From positions 37,200-101,199 of the forward strand of contig NZ_DALZQO010000010.1 of assembly GCF_032017025.1 (NCBI RefSeq): a stretch of DNA of 64,000 nt, given 5' to 3'. Position 1 is the stretch's first letter, and every line of letters starts with the position of its first letter. The position numbers and the translations under genes are program-made. The DNA comes from Hydrogenoanaerobacterium sp032017025 (GTDB lineage Bacteria; Bacillota; Clostridia; Oscillospirales; Ruminococcaceae). Of this stretch, positions 42,972-52,210 are shown in pieces. A model generated the notes under the pieces. The model made no database searches, was not told the origin of the DNA, and saw only the letters and a list, made by a program, of their open reading frames with translations.

Positions 42972-43670
42972 TTATTCCATATTCTCAACTCTCATATCCA
43001 CCATGCGCATATGATAGCACACTGCCTGCTTCGCCGCCTCCTTGTCGCGGTTTGCCACTGCTTTTGCAATTGCGGCATGCTCCTCGGCAATTTGGTTGCG
43101 CCTTACCTGATCGCGATGACCTTTCACAGCAATTTCATTGATAAGATCATAGTAGGTATCTATAAAATTCATGAAGAAAATGTTTCTGGATGCCTGTGCC
43201 AGCTTGTAATGGAAATAATGATCTATCGTATGCTGAGCCTCGTCATTGCCCGCAACTTCCAGCCCCTCAAACAGCTCTTCAATTTCTTCGTCGCTTGCGC
43301 GTTCAATCACACGCTCCACCATTTTGCTCTCCAGCGTTTCTCTAAAATCGAGCAGATCGCTGTAGGTCGCTTTTTTCAGAACCTCGTTCACCGATTCATT
43401 CATCAGCTTACCCTGTATGTTGTCTTGTATGTAAGTGCCATCCTTGGGCTTTCTGCGGATATAGCCCTGTGCCTGCAGCTGCGTTAAGGCCTCGCGCAAA
43501 ATTCCCCTGCTTACACCGAACTGCTCTGCGAACAATGTCTCGTTTGGCAGCTTATCGCCCGGCTTTAGGCTGCCTTCGCGCATCATATTTACAATTTGAT
43601 TGACCACTTTATCTGAAAGTCTGTCGTTACGTACAGGTTTAATCTCCACGCTTACCATCCGTTCCGCCAC
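42972..43670 (-). CDS. GntR-family (FadR subfamily) regulator
   Basis: A 232-residue regulator. The winged helix runs from LSDKVVNQIVNMMREGSLKPGDKLPNE through SRGILREALTQLQAQGYIRRKPKDG, followed by an all-helical FCD effector domain (LDFRETLESKMVERV... with metal-ligand-like Asp and His, MVDMR). It is the first gene of the ADP-ribosylglycohydrolase operon, which implies self-regulation. A matching operator TTGTTTAACAA lies 31 bases upstream. Confidence 0.92.
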   Translation of the reverse strand: MAERMVSVEIKPVRNDRLSDKVVNQIVNMMREGSLKPGDKLPNETLFAEQFGVSRGILREALTQLQAQGYIRRKPKDGTYIQDNIQGKLMNESVNEVLKKATYSDLLDFRETLESKMVERVIERASDEEIEELFEGLEVAGNDEAQHTIDHYFHYKLAQASRNIFFMNFIDTYYDLINEIAVKGHRDQVRRNQIAEEHAAIAKAVANRDKEAAKQAVCYHMRMVDMRVENME

Positions 43671-43700
43671 TGGGGCAAATTCTTTTGTCCATTCATCTAT

Positions 43701-43711
43701 TTGTTTAACAA
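43701..43711. promoter_or_regulatory. Candidate FadR/GntR operator
   Basis: TTGTTTAACAA is a palindrome of the form TTGT-N3-ACAA, fitting the known TNGTNNNACNA consensus of the FadR branch. It sits between the likely promoter and gntR, so binding would block the operon. Confidence 0.6.
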
Positions 43712-43815
43712 TTTAACTATATACTATCATTCGTCGTCAATATTTGCAATAGTTTGTACTGTATATAATTAATTTTGTACATACATCCCAAATGTTGCAA
43801 TAAATTTGTGCAAAA

Positions 43816-43829
43816 TGCAGAATTCTGCA
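43816..43829. repeat. Perfect 14-base palindrome TGCAGAATTCTGCA
   Basis: An exact palindrome flanked by GTGCA (43808-43812) and TGCAC (43832-43836). It could be a binding site for an unknown dimeric regulator of gntR or ymaF. Confidence 0.45.
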
Positions 43830-43976
43830 CTTGCACTTAAGTGCTTTAAATGTATCACGCATATATGCTTTTAAGCGTAAACTGTACCGAGGCAATATGA
43901 ATCTTAAGTTATATTTAAAATGATTCGTTTTTTTATTGACCTATAATTATTGTACAAAATGAAGGAGAGATTATAA

Positions 43977-44326
43977 TGATTTATCCGGATAACAGCTGCT
44001 GTCCTTTGTGCCCCAAACAGACCCATGTACACGAAGTGCAAGGAAGCGTTGAAATTGCACAACGCAATAAAGACCCACACAACCACCGCTTTGCAACGGT
44101 TTCAGGTCAGGAAATCCTTTTCGGAAACGGCGACCATTTCCATGAGGTGAAATTCCGTACCGATTTTTATGAAGATCACTTTCATGAATTTTTTGGCAGA
44201 ACCTCCGGCGTTATTCCGGTGGGCGACAGGCATGTTCACTTCTTGCAATCTGAAACAACCGAGAACGACAAGCACCAGCACGATTTTAGGCTGTCGACGT
44301 TTATTCAAGACCCAATTGGGGACTAA
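43977..44326 (+). CDS. YmaF-family His-rich protein
   Basis: A 116-residue protein rich in His: THVHEV, DPHNHRFATVSGQEI, NGDHFHEVKF, DHFHEFFG and DRHVHFL fit the YmaF family. The regular HxH pairs suggest metal binding. Function unknown. Strong ribosome site GAAGGAGAGA. Alone on the plus strand, followed by a terminator; divergent from the GntR operon. Confidence 0.85.
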
Positions 44327-44336
44327 TATACACTGC

Positions 44337-44371
44337 AAAAAGACGACCTCCCGTGTTGGAAGGTCGTCTTT
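44337..44371 (+). terminator. Terminator of ymaF
   Basis: AAAAGACGACCT pairs exactly with AGGTCGTCTTTT around CCCGTGTTGGA. Confidence 0.85.
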
Positions 44372-44648
44372 TCTTTATCGGATTTGCTGTTTACTTATAT
44401 GTTCTGTTGCTTGCTCCCCACCTTTTTTACAACAAATAGACTGAATGAATATGCCGTTATGCAGCTGAAAGAAATACTCTAAAGTATAAATATTGAAAAA
44501 AGATAGATAATAGATAAGAATAAATTTTGAGAAAAATATACAAATTAAACCATGTTACACGAAACTATATTCATTCTAATAAGGTTTTTACTCATGAGCT
44601 AAAAGGTAATACAATACAAATTATTGATGCATAACGGAGGTATGAAAA

Positions 44649-46208
44649 ATGGGGGACATGTTTTGTTTCCAATGCCAGCAAACTGCACATAACACAGGAT
44701 GTGAAGGAAAGGCCGGTGTTTGTGGAAAAAAGGCTGATACTGCAAATTATCAAGATGATTTAACTGCAGCGCTAATTGGTCTTGCAAGGGCGGTAAAATC
44801 AGAAAAGACAACAAAAGCAGCAGATGAGCTGATGATGAAAGGGCTGTTTACCACTGTCACCAATGTAAATTTTTATAATGAAACGATAAATAAGCTTACC
44901 GCGCAAATTAATCAAGAAAAAGACAGTATTGCAAAAGGAACAAAAAATTACGATGTGAAGAAGATATGGGATGACGATGAGGATATTCGTTCTTTAAAAT
45001 CTTTAATACTGTTTGGTTTACGTGGCATAGCTGCCTATGCTTATCATGCATTTGTGCTTGGGTTTACAGATTCTGAAGTAACTAATTTCTTTTATGAAGG
45101 AATGTATGCAATCGGTGAAGATTACGGAATGGACAAGCTGCTTTCGCTTGTTTTAAAAACAGGCGAAGCAAACTATAAGTGCATGGAGCTTCTTGACAAA
45201 GCAAATACCGAAAGCTATGGTACACCTGTACCAACAGAGGTTCCCCTCACGATTGAGAAAGGCCCCTTTATTGTTGTAAGTGGCCATGATCTTCACGATT
45301 TAAAACTTTTGCTTGAACAAACAAAAGATAAGGGCATCAACATTTACACACATAGTGAGATGTTGCCCGCTCATGGATATCCAAAACTAAAAGAGTATCC
45401 ACATCTGAAAGGCAACTTTGGAACAGCATGGCAAAGCCAACAGTCGGAATTTCATAATATTCCGGCACCAATTTTGTTTACCACAAACTGTTTAATGCCA
45501 ATACGCCAAAGCTATGCAGATAGGGTTTTTACCACCTCTGTCGTATCCTATCCGGAGCTTGTGCATATCGGAGAGGACAAAGATTTTTCCCCCGTTATTG
45601 AAAAAGCATTGGAGTGCGGAGGATACGATGAAAATCACCCTATGACAGGCATCAACGGTGGTACCACAGTAACCACGGGGTTTGCACATGGAACGGTGCT
45701 ATCGGTTGCCGGCAAAGTAATAGACCTTGTTAAAAAAGAAAAGATAAAACATTTCTTTTTGATTGGTGGCTGCGACGGTGCAGCCCCTGGTAGAAGCTAC
45801 TATACCGAGTTTGCAAAGAAAACACCAATGGATACTATTATTCTTACTATTGCTTGTGGTAAATACCGCTTAAACGATTTGAAATTAGGAGAAATTGAAG
45901 GTTTACCTAGAATTATGGATATGGGGCAATGTAACGATGCTTATAGTGCCATTAAAGTTGCTCTTGCCCTGGCAGATGCCTTTGAATGTGGAGTGAATGA
46001 CTTGCCGCTTTCACTGGTTCTTTCTTGGTACGAGCAAAAAGCGGTTGCCATATTGCTTACTCTTTTGTATCTTGGAATCAAAAATATCTATTTAGGGCCA
46101 ACACTGCCTGCATTTGTTTCTCCAAATGTTTTAAAGGTTTTGGTTGAAAACTACAACATCACACCTATCAGCACTCCAGAAGAAGATTTAGCAAAAATAC
46201 TTGGATAA
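44649..46208 (+). CDS. hcp: Hybrid cluster protein (hydroxylamine reductase)
   Basis: A 519-residue prismane protein. N-terminal cluster cysteines are in MFCFQCQQTAHNTGCEGKAGVCGK, which fits the Fe-S cluster cysteine pattern of anaerobes' Hcp. The hybrid-cluster ligands appear in VSGHDLHDL, TTNCLMPIRQSY, GGCDGAAPGRSYY, IACGKYRLND and the Glu/His nearby. Reduces NO or hydroxylamine and is usually induced by nitrosative stress; which substrate matters here is unclear. Start at ATG 44649 with ACGGAGG. A 322-base upstream gap may hold its control region but no known operator is certain. Confidence 0.95.
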   Translation: MGDMFCFQCQQTAHNTGCEGKAGVCGKKADTANYQDDLTAALIGLARAVKSEKTTKAADELMMKGLFTTVTNVNFYNETINKLTAQINQEKDSIAKGTKNYDVKKIWDDDEDIRSLKSLILFGLRGIAAYAYHAFVLGFTDSEVTNFFYEGMYAIGEDYGMDKLLSLVLKTGEANYKCMELLDKANTESYGTPVPTEVPLTIEKGPFIVVSGHDLHDLKLLLEQTKDKGINIYTHSEMLPAHGYPKLKEYPHLKGNFGTAWQSQQSEFHNIPAPILFTTNCLMPIRQSYADRVFTTSVVSYPELVHIGEDKDFSPVIEKALECGGYDENHPMTGINGGTTVTTGFAHGTVLSVAGKVIDLVKKEKIKHFFLIGGCDGAAPGRSYYTEFAKKTPMDTIILTIACGKYRLNDLKLGEIEGLPRIMDMGQCNDAYSAIKVALALADAFECGVNDLPLSLVLSWYEQKAVAILLTLLYLGIKNIYLGPTLPAFVSPNVLKVLVENYNITPISTPEEDLAKILG

Positions 46209-46214
46209 ATGACG

Positions 46215-46246
46215 AACCGCCGGCAAAATGCCGGCGGTTTATTTTC
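46215..46246 (+). terminator. Terminator of hcp
   Basis: AACCGCCGGCA pairs with TGCCGGCGGTT, followed by TATTTTC. Confidence 0.85.
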
Positions 46247-46352
46247 TTTACCGTCCTTCTGCAACACTTGGCCGGCAGATACTCGCTATGTAGCTGCCGA
46301 AAAAGCAATATCGATTATGAACTGAATTTGGCTGTTGGCTCTTTGCTTTGTT

Positions 46353-48134
46353 TTAATATTTGCTGAGCACCGGCTTTTGGTTTAAATCAATATCCGCATC
46401 CGCTGTATCGTTATCCACCTCAGCGTCATAAGTCATTGCTTCTTTGCCCGCACTGTTCTTCAGCTTAAACCTACCCACAAGCTGCTTTAACATTTGAGCC
46501 TGTCCGCTGAGTTCTTCGCTTGCCGCTGCACTTTCTTCTGCCGTAGCGGAGTTTGTTTGAACAACGCTGGATATCTGCTCTAAGCCTTGTGTTACCTGAT
46601 TTGCCGCATCCGCCTGGTCGTTGGATGCCTGCGCAATCTCTCGAATCAATCCGGTGGTTTGTTTTGTGCTTACGACAATGCTTTGCAACGACTGCGCAGT
46701 CTGATCGGCAATTTTTCTTCCCTTTTCCACCGCAATGATTGAGCTTTCAATGAGCACGGTGGTGTTTTTCGCTGCCTCTGCACTCTTCCCTGCAAGATTT
46801 CGAACCTCGTCGGCCACTACGGCAAAGCCTTTACCCGCCGCACCTGCTCTGGCTGCTTCTACCGCTGCGTTAAGAGCAAGAATATTGGTTTGGAAGGCAA
46901 TATCATCTATGGTTTTAATAATTTTACCAATTTGGGTGGATGTCTCGGTAATCTCCTCCATCGCCTTGATCATCTGCTGCATTTGCTCGTTGCCTTGTTC
47001 CACCTCTCGTCTGGATTCGGTGGAGATTCGGTTGGCACTCGTAGCATTTTCAGCATTTTGCTTGATCTGCGAAGAAATTTCGTTGATTGTTGCAGACAGT
47101 TCCTCAATGGAGCTTGCTTGTTCGGTTGCCCCCTGTGATAATGCCTGTGCCCCACTGGACACCTGATCTGAACCGCTTGCTACTTGATCGGATGACTCGT
47201 TTATTTGGCCCATCGCGTCGTTGAGCGAGCTTAGAATCTTTTTGATTGAAGTTTCGAGCGGAATCAAATCACCTTGGTACTCTTTTGTAACCAAAGTAGC
47301 AAAATTGCCATTTGCAATCTCATTCAAGTGGTAAGAAACATCTTCAATGGCATTGTTAAGGCTGGTGACGAATGATGCCAGCGAATTGAGCATAACGCCC
47401 GTTTCGTCCTTTGCCTTAGACTGCGCCACTGCCGTATGGAAATCGCCCTGTGATAATAGAACGAGCCTGTCCGCGCAGGTTTTAACAGGCTTTGAGATAG
47501 AGCGAGAAATAAACACCGCGAACACGATTGACAAAATAAAAGCTAAGCCATTTACCACTAAAATGATAACGATAGCAGACCGTGACAAATTAGACATCTG
47601 GGCTGAAACATTGCTGCCTATAGTACCCTTTAATTCGCTCAGTGCTTGCGCCGCATCTGCACATTGGTTTAAATAAGGCAGCGTTTCGTCTTGAAAAACC
47701 CGCATTGCCTCATCGTTGCTGTTAAAAAGGCCCAGCTGTATTACCTTGCTGTAATATTTTTCATACATCGGCAGGCTTTCATCAATCTTCGCAATCAGGG
47801 CAATCTCCTCCGGCGTTTGTGAAGATTCCTTCAGTTTGGCCAGAGATTCAGCCATTTTTTTCTTGACTTCGTCAATTTCTTTTATTGTTTTATCCAGCTT
47901 ATTGTTATCTTTTAAAATGACAACATCGCGGACAAGGCCGCCGCTTTTGTTTAAATAAGCATTAAACGCACCGATATCACCTTGAGAAAGGCCATGGGTT
48001 ACCAAAGCATCGCTGTATTCGCCGTCTATTCTAATTATCTGCACAAGCCCCACAAATACCGCCATGCTTGATATAATTGCCATAGTAACAAATGCCACAA
48101 TCAACTTCGTACCAATTTTTAAGTTCTTCAGCAT
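46353..48134 (-). CDS. Methyl-accepting chemotaxis protein
   Basis: A 593-residue receptor. Membrane segment at about 10-32, a sensor region with four-helix-bundle character, second membrane segment near 188-210 (SAIVIILVVNGLAFILSIVFAVF), HAMP, and a long coiled-coil signalling domain with the invariant hairpin FQTNILALNAAVEAARAG and VADEVRNLAGKSAEAAKNT. No obvious ligand motif in the sensor. It has a 411-base upstream region with a possible structured leader. Confidence 0.95.
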   Translation of the reverse strand: MLKNLKIGTKLIVAFVTMAIISSMAVFVGLVQIIRIDGEYSDALVTHGLSQGDIGAFNAYLNKSGGLVRDVVILKDNNKLDKTIKEIDEVKKKMAESLAKLKESSQTPEEIALIAKIDESLPMYEKYYSKVIQLGLFNSNDEAMRVFQDETLPYLNQCADAAQALSELKGTIGSNVSAQMSNLSRSAIVIILVVNGLAFILSIVFAVFISRSISKPVKTCADRLVLLSQGDFHTAVAQSKAKDETGVMLNSLASFVTSLNNAIEDVSYHLNEIANGNFATLVTKEYQGDLIPLETSIKKILSSLNDAMGQINESSDQVASGSDQVSSGAQALSQGATEQASSIEELSATINEISSQIKQNAENATSANRISTESRREVEQGNEQMQQMIKAMEEITETSTQIGKIIKTIDDIAFQTNILALNAAVEAARAGAAGKGFAVVADEVRNLAGKSAEAAKNTTVLIESSIIAVEKGRKIADQTAQSLQSIVVSTKQTTGLIREIAQASNDQADAANQVTQGLEQISSVVQTNSATAEESAAASEELSGQAQMLKQLVGRFKLKNSAGKEAMTYDAEVDNDTADADIDLNQKPVLSKY

Positions 48135-48545
48135 AAAACAAGCACCCTCCTACAATTTGTTTCCTGTTAATACCGCAACCCCTATGCTTCGTTTTCAGTT
48201 TTACCGATGTCTAAGCACCTTCTTTTTCCTTAGGCTGCTGTGCATAAAAGCGGCCTAGTTGACATATCCTTCCTGCCCGGTCTTTGCCCCGTCACCATAG
48301 ATGCTATTTCGAGCTTTTTAGTCAAAATTATACCTTTTCTTTTATATCGACAAAAAATGAAAATAGTTTAGAAAAAAGCAGTAGATTTTATGGCACAGCA
48401 AAACACGGTACGTGCAAGCCCACCGCACCAACGCTTGCTGATAATGCCTGAGAGCATGACTGCACTTTTGGATACTCCTTGCTTTACATCATAAATCTTT
48501 TTGCGGCTATACTAATTATATCTTATTTTGTAAGGAGTTTTTTTA
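48135..48545. other. 411-base region between the chemotaxis receptor and the SDR gene
   Basis: The receptor-proximal 170 bases carry the possible leader RNA. The other half has a short AT-rich stretch before the SDR ribosome site. No gene supported. Confidence 0.45.
48185..48300 (-). ncRNA. Possible structured leader of the chemotaxis receptor mRNA
   Basis: On the minus strand CTATG (at 48300) can pair with CATAG (at 48185), closing a domain that contains a purine-rich GGTGACGGGGCAAAGACCGGG and an inner TGCTT...AAGCA stem. It ends about 50 bases before the receptor start. It fits no riboswitch class I could identify, so it may be chance pairing. Confidence 0.3.
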
Positions 48546-49406
48546 ATGCAGCCACAAGAAAAGAACGTATTCCCCCCTCAACACCAAAACCAGCAGCCCG
48601 GTAAGGAATCGGACATGAACCCAGCACCCCAATACGACAATCCAAACTACAAAGCTGCCGGAAAGCTACAAGGCAAGGTTGCCGTTATTACCGGAGGAGA
48701 CAGTGGTATTGGCCGCGCTACCGCTGTTGCATTTGCAAAAGAAGGGGCAGATGTTGCAATTGTTTATTTAAACGAGAACTGCGATGCGGAGCAGACTGTT
48801 GCAGCCGTAACAAATCTTGGACGCAAATGCATAAGAATTGCGGGCGACTTGAAAAATGAGCAAACAGCAGTTGATGCCGTGGCACAAGTTGTCCGGGAGC
48901 TTGGCCGCCTAGATATTCTCATTAATAATGCAGCTGTACAATATCCTCAGAACAGTATCAGTGATATTACAAAAGATCAACTTTTGCATACCTTTGAAAG
49001 CAACTTTTTCTCTTACTTTTTTATGACCAAAGCAGCCCTGCCCCATTTATCCTTCGGGGCGGCTATTATCAACACCACATCCATCACAGCATTCGAAGGC
49101 AACCCCACCTTAATCGATTACTCTGCTACAAAGGGGGCAATTGTTTCTTTTACCCGTTCTATGGCTTTATCCCTTGTAAAACAAGGAATCCGAGTTAACG
49201 CGGTTGCACCCGGCCCTGTTTGGACGCCCTTAATTGTATCCAGCTTCTCTGCTGAAAAGGTGCAAACCTTTGGATCAACCACACCGATGCAACGAGCGGC
49301 ACAGCCCTTTGAACTTGCACCAATTTATGTGTTTTTAGCCTGTGAGGATTCTTCTGATATTTCCGGACAGGTGTTCCATGTAAACAGCGGCACTGTGATT
49401 AATTAG
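48546..49406 (+). CDS. SDR-family oxidoreductase (YhxC/YhdF-like)
   Basis: A 286-residue short-chain dehydrogenase with the N-terminal extension typical of general-stress SDRs (QQPGKESDMNPAPQYDNPNYKAAGKLQGKVA). NAD(P) motif GGDSGIGRA, the NNAA motif, catalytic serine in INTTSITAF and the YSATKGA catalytic Tyr/Lys. Cofactor and substrate cannot be read. Start ATG with AAGGAG. Confidence 0.93.
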   Translation: MQPQEKNVFPPQHQNQQPGKESDMNPAPQYDNPNYKAAGKLQGKVAVITGGDSGIGRATAVAFAKEGADVAIVYLNENCDAEQTVAAVTNLGRKCIRIAGDLKNEQTAVDAVAQVVRELGRLDILINNAAVQYPQNSISDITKDQLLHTFESNFFSYFFMTKAALPHLSFGAAIINTTSITAFEGNPTLIDYSATKGAIVSFTRSMALSLVKQGIRVNAVAPGPVWTPLIVSSFSAEKVQTFGSTTPMQRAAQPFELAPIYVFLACEDSSDISGQVFHVNSGTVIN

Positions 49407-49539
49407 AGTTATATCAATTATCGTATGCCCTTAAGATTAGTCACTGCATTAATGGAAGGCTTTCGAATTTTACTTGCTCATGATTTCCACACCTCAAAAA
49501 GTAAATTATGTGCTGTATCATAGTATAAACCAATACGAA

Positions 49540-49566
49540 AGCGGAGCCGTTAGGCTCCGCTTTCCA
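49540..49566. terminator. Bidirectional terminator
   Basis: GAAAGCGGAGCC-GTTA-GGCTCCGCTTTC is a perfect 12-bp stem between the convergent SDR and nitroreductase genes. A near-identical core recurs at 60800-60819. Confidence 0.75.
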
Positions 49567-49624
49567 TCAACTTGTTTTAAGTAGAAATTGTGCTCATAAT
49601 CTTACTATTTATCAAAGCACTACA

Positions 49625-50284
49625 CTAGAGTGTTCTCCCAGACCCAATTTCAAAATGGTATTTCACAATGCCAAGGTCAACCTTAGAATAAAAACCGCCC
49701 GTTGCTTTTGCCGTCACCGTATCCCCAGAGAGCGTGAAAATAAACTTCTGCTGGTTCGTTGCGGTCGGAGCAAGCATTGCCGCTTCCATTCCGTTTTTGA
49801 ACCATTCGGGCACATTTCCGTTCGTTTCACACAAATCTGTCATAGGCTTGCTTTTATGGGCAACACCCTGCGTCTTTCCATATCCAAGTGCAAGAACGCA
49901 GCCGAGCTTTTCGCCGCTGTGGATTGTAACAGCTTTCTTTGCCGCGCCTTTGCTGAAAGTCATTGCAACCCAGCAGGTATTCAGACCGAGCATTTGAGCT
50001 TTTAGAGCAATGCGTTCGCCGTAATAGCCAGACTTTTCATCAAAATCTGCATCTTTTCTGCCTACAAGAGCAATGTAATTCTGCACTCCGCTGAATTTAC
50101 CGTAATTCGCCATCATGCCCTCAAATGCTTTCGGCTCGTTTGCAACAAGTTGAATGTGAAATCCGCTTTCTTTGTTGCAGGCATCGATTTCTGCCTTAAG
50201 TGCGGCAAGAGTTTCGTTGTCGATTGCCTTGTCGATATAGTTTCTTACCGAATGACGATTTTTAATTGCAGTTAAAATATCCAT
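49625..50284 (-). CDS. Nitroreductase-family protein
   Basis: A 219-residue FMN-dependent nitroreductase. IKNRHSVRNYIDKAI at the start and LGLNTCWVAMTFSKG in the middle are typical; the C-terminal part has PEWFKNGMEAAMLAPTATNQQKF. Reduces nitro or quinone compounds with NAD(P)H. It lies 62 bases downstream of the ArsR gene, suggesting an ArsR-nitroreductase operon. Ribosome site GGAGGAATTAG. Confidence 0.9.
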   Translation of the reverse strand: MDILTAIKNRHSVRNYIDKAIDNETLAALKAEIDACNKESGFHIQLVANEPKAFEGMMANYGKFSGVQNYIALVGRKDADFDEKSGYYGERIALKAQMLGLNTCWVAMTFSKGAAKKAVTIHSGEKLGCVLALGYGKTQGVAHKSKPMTDLCETNGNVPEWFKNGMEAAMLAPTATNQQKFIFTLSGDTVTAKATGGFYSKVDLGIVKYHFEIGSGRTL

Positions 50285-50346
50285 AAACTAATTCCTCCGC
50301 TTATTGTTAAATAATTTTTTTCTGTGGCGAGAGAGCTTGATGCTAT

Positions 50347-50724
50347 TTATTCCTCGCACCCTAATTGACTGCTGGGATAATCTGCCGCAGAAGCCCTTTG
50401 AATAACCTCATTTATATGGTTAACAAGCCTTGCAAGCTTATTCCACTCGGTTTCGTTGGCGTTCATATAGTAATAGTTCATCGTTCCTTTTCGCCGCATC
50501 GCTATAATTTTTGCATCCTTGAGTATTTGCAGATGATGCGATACAGCAGGCCGAGACAAATGGGTTTTGTTCGTTATTTCTCCTACACGCATTCCTACGC
50601 TTTCGTTTTGAAGAAGTGTAATGATTATGCTTTGTCTTGTTTCGTCTCCGATTGCAATGATTGCTTTGCGGCATTCTTCAAATTCTTTCGCTATATGCAA
50701 TCGTGCTATTGAACACTCATCCAT
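50347..50724 (-). CDS. ArsR-family regulator
   Basis: A 125-residue winged-helix repressor. IAIGDETRQSIIITLLQ begins the fold, HLSRPAVSHHLQILKDAK is the DNA-reading helix and RRKGTMNYYYMN the wing. No metal-binding Cys pair is visible in helix 3, so it may sense redox or another signal. Promoter on the minus strand: TATAAT at 50767-50762. First gene of the operon with the nitroreductase. Confidence 0.88.
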   Translation of the reverse strand: MDECSIARLHIAKEFEECRKAIIAIGDETRQSIIITLLQNESVGMRVGEITNKTHLSRPAVSHHLQILKDAKIIAMRRKGTMNYYYMNANETEWNKLARLVNHINEVIQRASAADYPSSQLGCEE

Positions 50725-51108
50725 ATGCCCACCTCCGTTCTATGGTTCAAATGTTTAAACTATTATATCATAACTTTTCGAAAAATATTTAATGGTAAAG
50801 AAATTCGAGACGAATAAAAACAAGAACGGAGACTCGTATCACTCACACAAGGCGGAGCACCACAGTTAAGAAACACCTTGCGCAAAACTAGTAGCGATAG
50901 AAAATACACCGTAATATTTGCGTTCCTTTACCCACAGGCGATCCTTGTGAGCTTCTCATCCTCTGCTATGATATAGCAATCGTTACAAGAGTTAATAATC
51001 CCATTTCTCATTTTTTTACTCCTATATACATTTTTTCTGTTTTTTTATTACACTTATTGAATTTGCCTATTTCTGATGATATAATTTTAGAAGAAAGAGG
51101 CGAATATT
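50725..51108. other. 384-base intergenic region
   Basis: Carries the arsR promoter and a TTCAAATGTTTAAA-type possible ArsR site on the left; the rest shows no gene and no clear structure. Confidence 0.4.
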
Positions 51109-51297
51109 TTGAATAATGACTTTACTCCAGACGAAATAATTTTTATCTACAGACATTTCAAAAATGAATTAAGAAAAGTTGAACCATTAAGAAACAATCA
51201 ACCCTCTGCCATCAATGGGCTGAATCGCGGAATTCTTGAGCCCATCGTTAAGAAACTTGAAGCCTTGTATCCAGCTCTTAGAGCCTTAGAATGTTAG
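51109..51297 (+). CDS. Small protein of unknown function
   Basis: A 62-residue basic protein, MNNDFTPDEIIFIYRHFKNELRKVEPLRNN..., ending KLEALYPALRALEC, with helical character. Start is TTG 51109 with AGAAAGAGGCG upstream, so the evidence for expression is modest. Not recognised. Confidence 0.45.
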   Translation: MNNDFTPDEIIFIYRHFKNELRKVEPLRNNQPSAINGLNRGILEPIVKKLEALYPALRALEC

Positions 51298-51527
51298 CTG
51301 CCATAAAATAGCTCTTGTACTTACAGGGGCTATTTTATTTGTCTTCCCATTCCCCTTTTGCCATTTTGGCACTGTAAATCTACTATTTTGGCTGCGTTTT
51401 CTAAAATATTTCATTGCTGTTCACACTCCTACTCTTTTATTCTTGTATTCTTTACATGTCGTCTGTGTTCAGTTAATAATTTCTTTGTATCCTAATCATT
51501 AACATTACAATATGGGAGAGATTTACC

Positions 51528-51941
51528 GTGGGTTTCTTAACACAAATGCGCTATCGGCTTCAACAATGGATGTATGGGAGAAATGGCACCGACTTTTTAT
51601 CTCGAGATTTAAATATACTGGCGCTATCGCTTATGATATTAGGTTCCTTGTTCAGATCTCACATTGTTTATTGGCTAGGCTTGCTGTTTTTCGCTGTAGC
51701 CTTTTATCGGATTTGCTCTCGTAATATTGCCAAAAGATCAGCTGAAAATAGTGCTTATCTCAGTTTAAGAAGTCAGTTTATAAATTGGTTTAAAAAGATT
51801 AAACAAAAATTTGTAAGCAGAAAGTACTATCGCTTTTACAAATGCTCTTCTTGCAAGCAAAAGCTTCGTGTTCCAAAAGGAAAAGGAAAGATAGAGATTA
51901 CTTGCCCCAAATGCGGACTGCACTTTATAAAAAAGACATAG
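51528..51941 (+). CDS. Membrane protein with C-terminal zinc ribbon
   Basis: A 137-residue protein. Two hydrophobic segments (LNILALSLMILGSLF, IVYWLGLLFFAVAFYRI) are followed by a basic linker and a zinc ribbon (CSSCKQKLRVPKGKG...CPKCGLHF). Start GTG 51528 with GGGAGAGA. Probably a small membrane-associated adaptor. Confidence 0.7.
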   Translation: MGFLTQMRYRLQQWMYGRNGTDFLSRDLNILALSLMILGSLFRSHIVYWLGLLFFAVAFYRICSRNIAKRSAENSAYLSLRSQFINWFKKIKQKFVSRKYYRFYKCSSCKQKLRVPKGKGKIEITCPKCGLHFIKKT

Positions 51942-51959
51942 AACCAATATTAATTTAGT

Positions 51960-51987
51960 AGCAGAGGCAAATCCTCTGCTATTTTTA
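51960..51987 (+). terminator. Terminator of the zinc-ribbon membrane protein gene
   Basis: AGCAGAGG pairs exactly with CCTCTGCT (loop CAAAT), followed by ATTTTTAAC. Confidence 0.8.
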
Positions 51988-52004
51988 ACGGTAGCTAACC
52001 ATCT

Positions 52005-52054
52005 AAAAAAGGTGAACGTCTATTGACAGAGTGCAATAGACGTTCACCTTTTTT
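52005..52054. terminator. Long bidirectional terminator
   Basis: AAAAAAGGTGAACGTCTATTG pairs perfectly with its inverted copy (21 bp) around an 8-base loop. It lies 156 bases beyond the end of the minus-strand Crp/Fnr gene. Confidence 0.85.
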
Positions 52055-52210
52055 ATTATACAGACAATCACCGGCTGTGTCGGCAGAGCGAAAAAAGCTT
52101 TCTGTGCTGTATCTACCAACAATACGTAAGTGTTTGGTGTGTCACTCCGAAGCAATTTTGCCAACTCAGTAAACATTGTTTTTCACTGCCTTTTTTATCG
52201 TGCCCCTCCA

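Larger units (their letters stand above)
43671..43976. other. Divergent intergenic region between gntR and ymaF
   Basis: 306 bases, AT-rich. It holds the GntR operator candidate (43701-43711), a TTGACG (minus strand) that could be a -35 for gntR, and a second palindrome at 43816-43829 with outer repeats. Confidence 0.5.
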
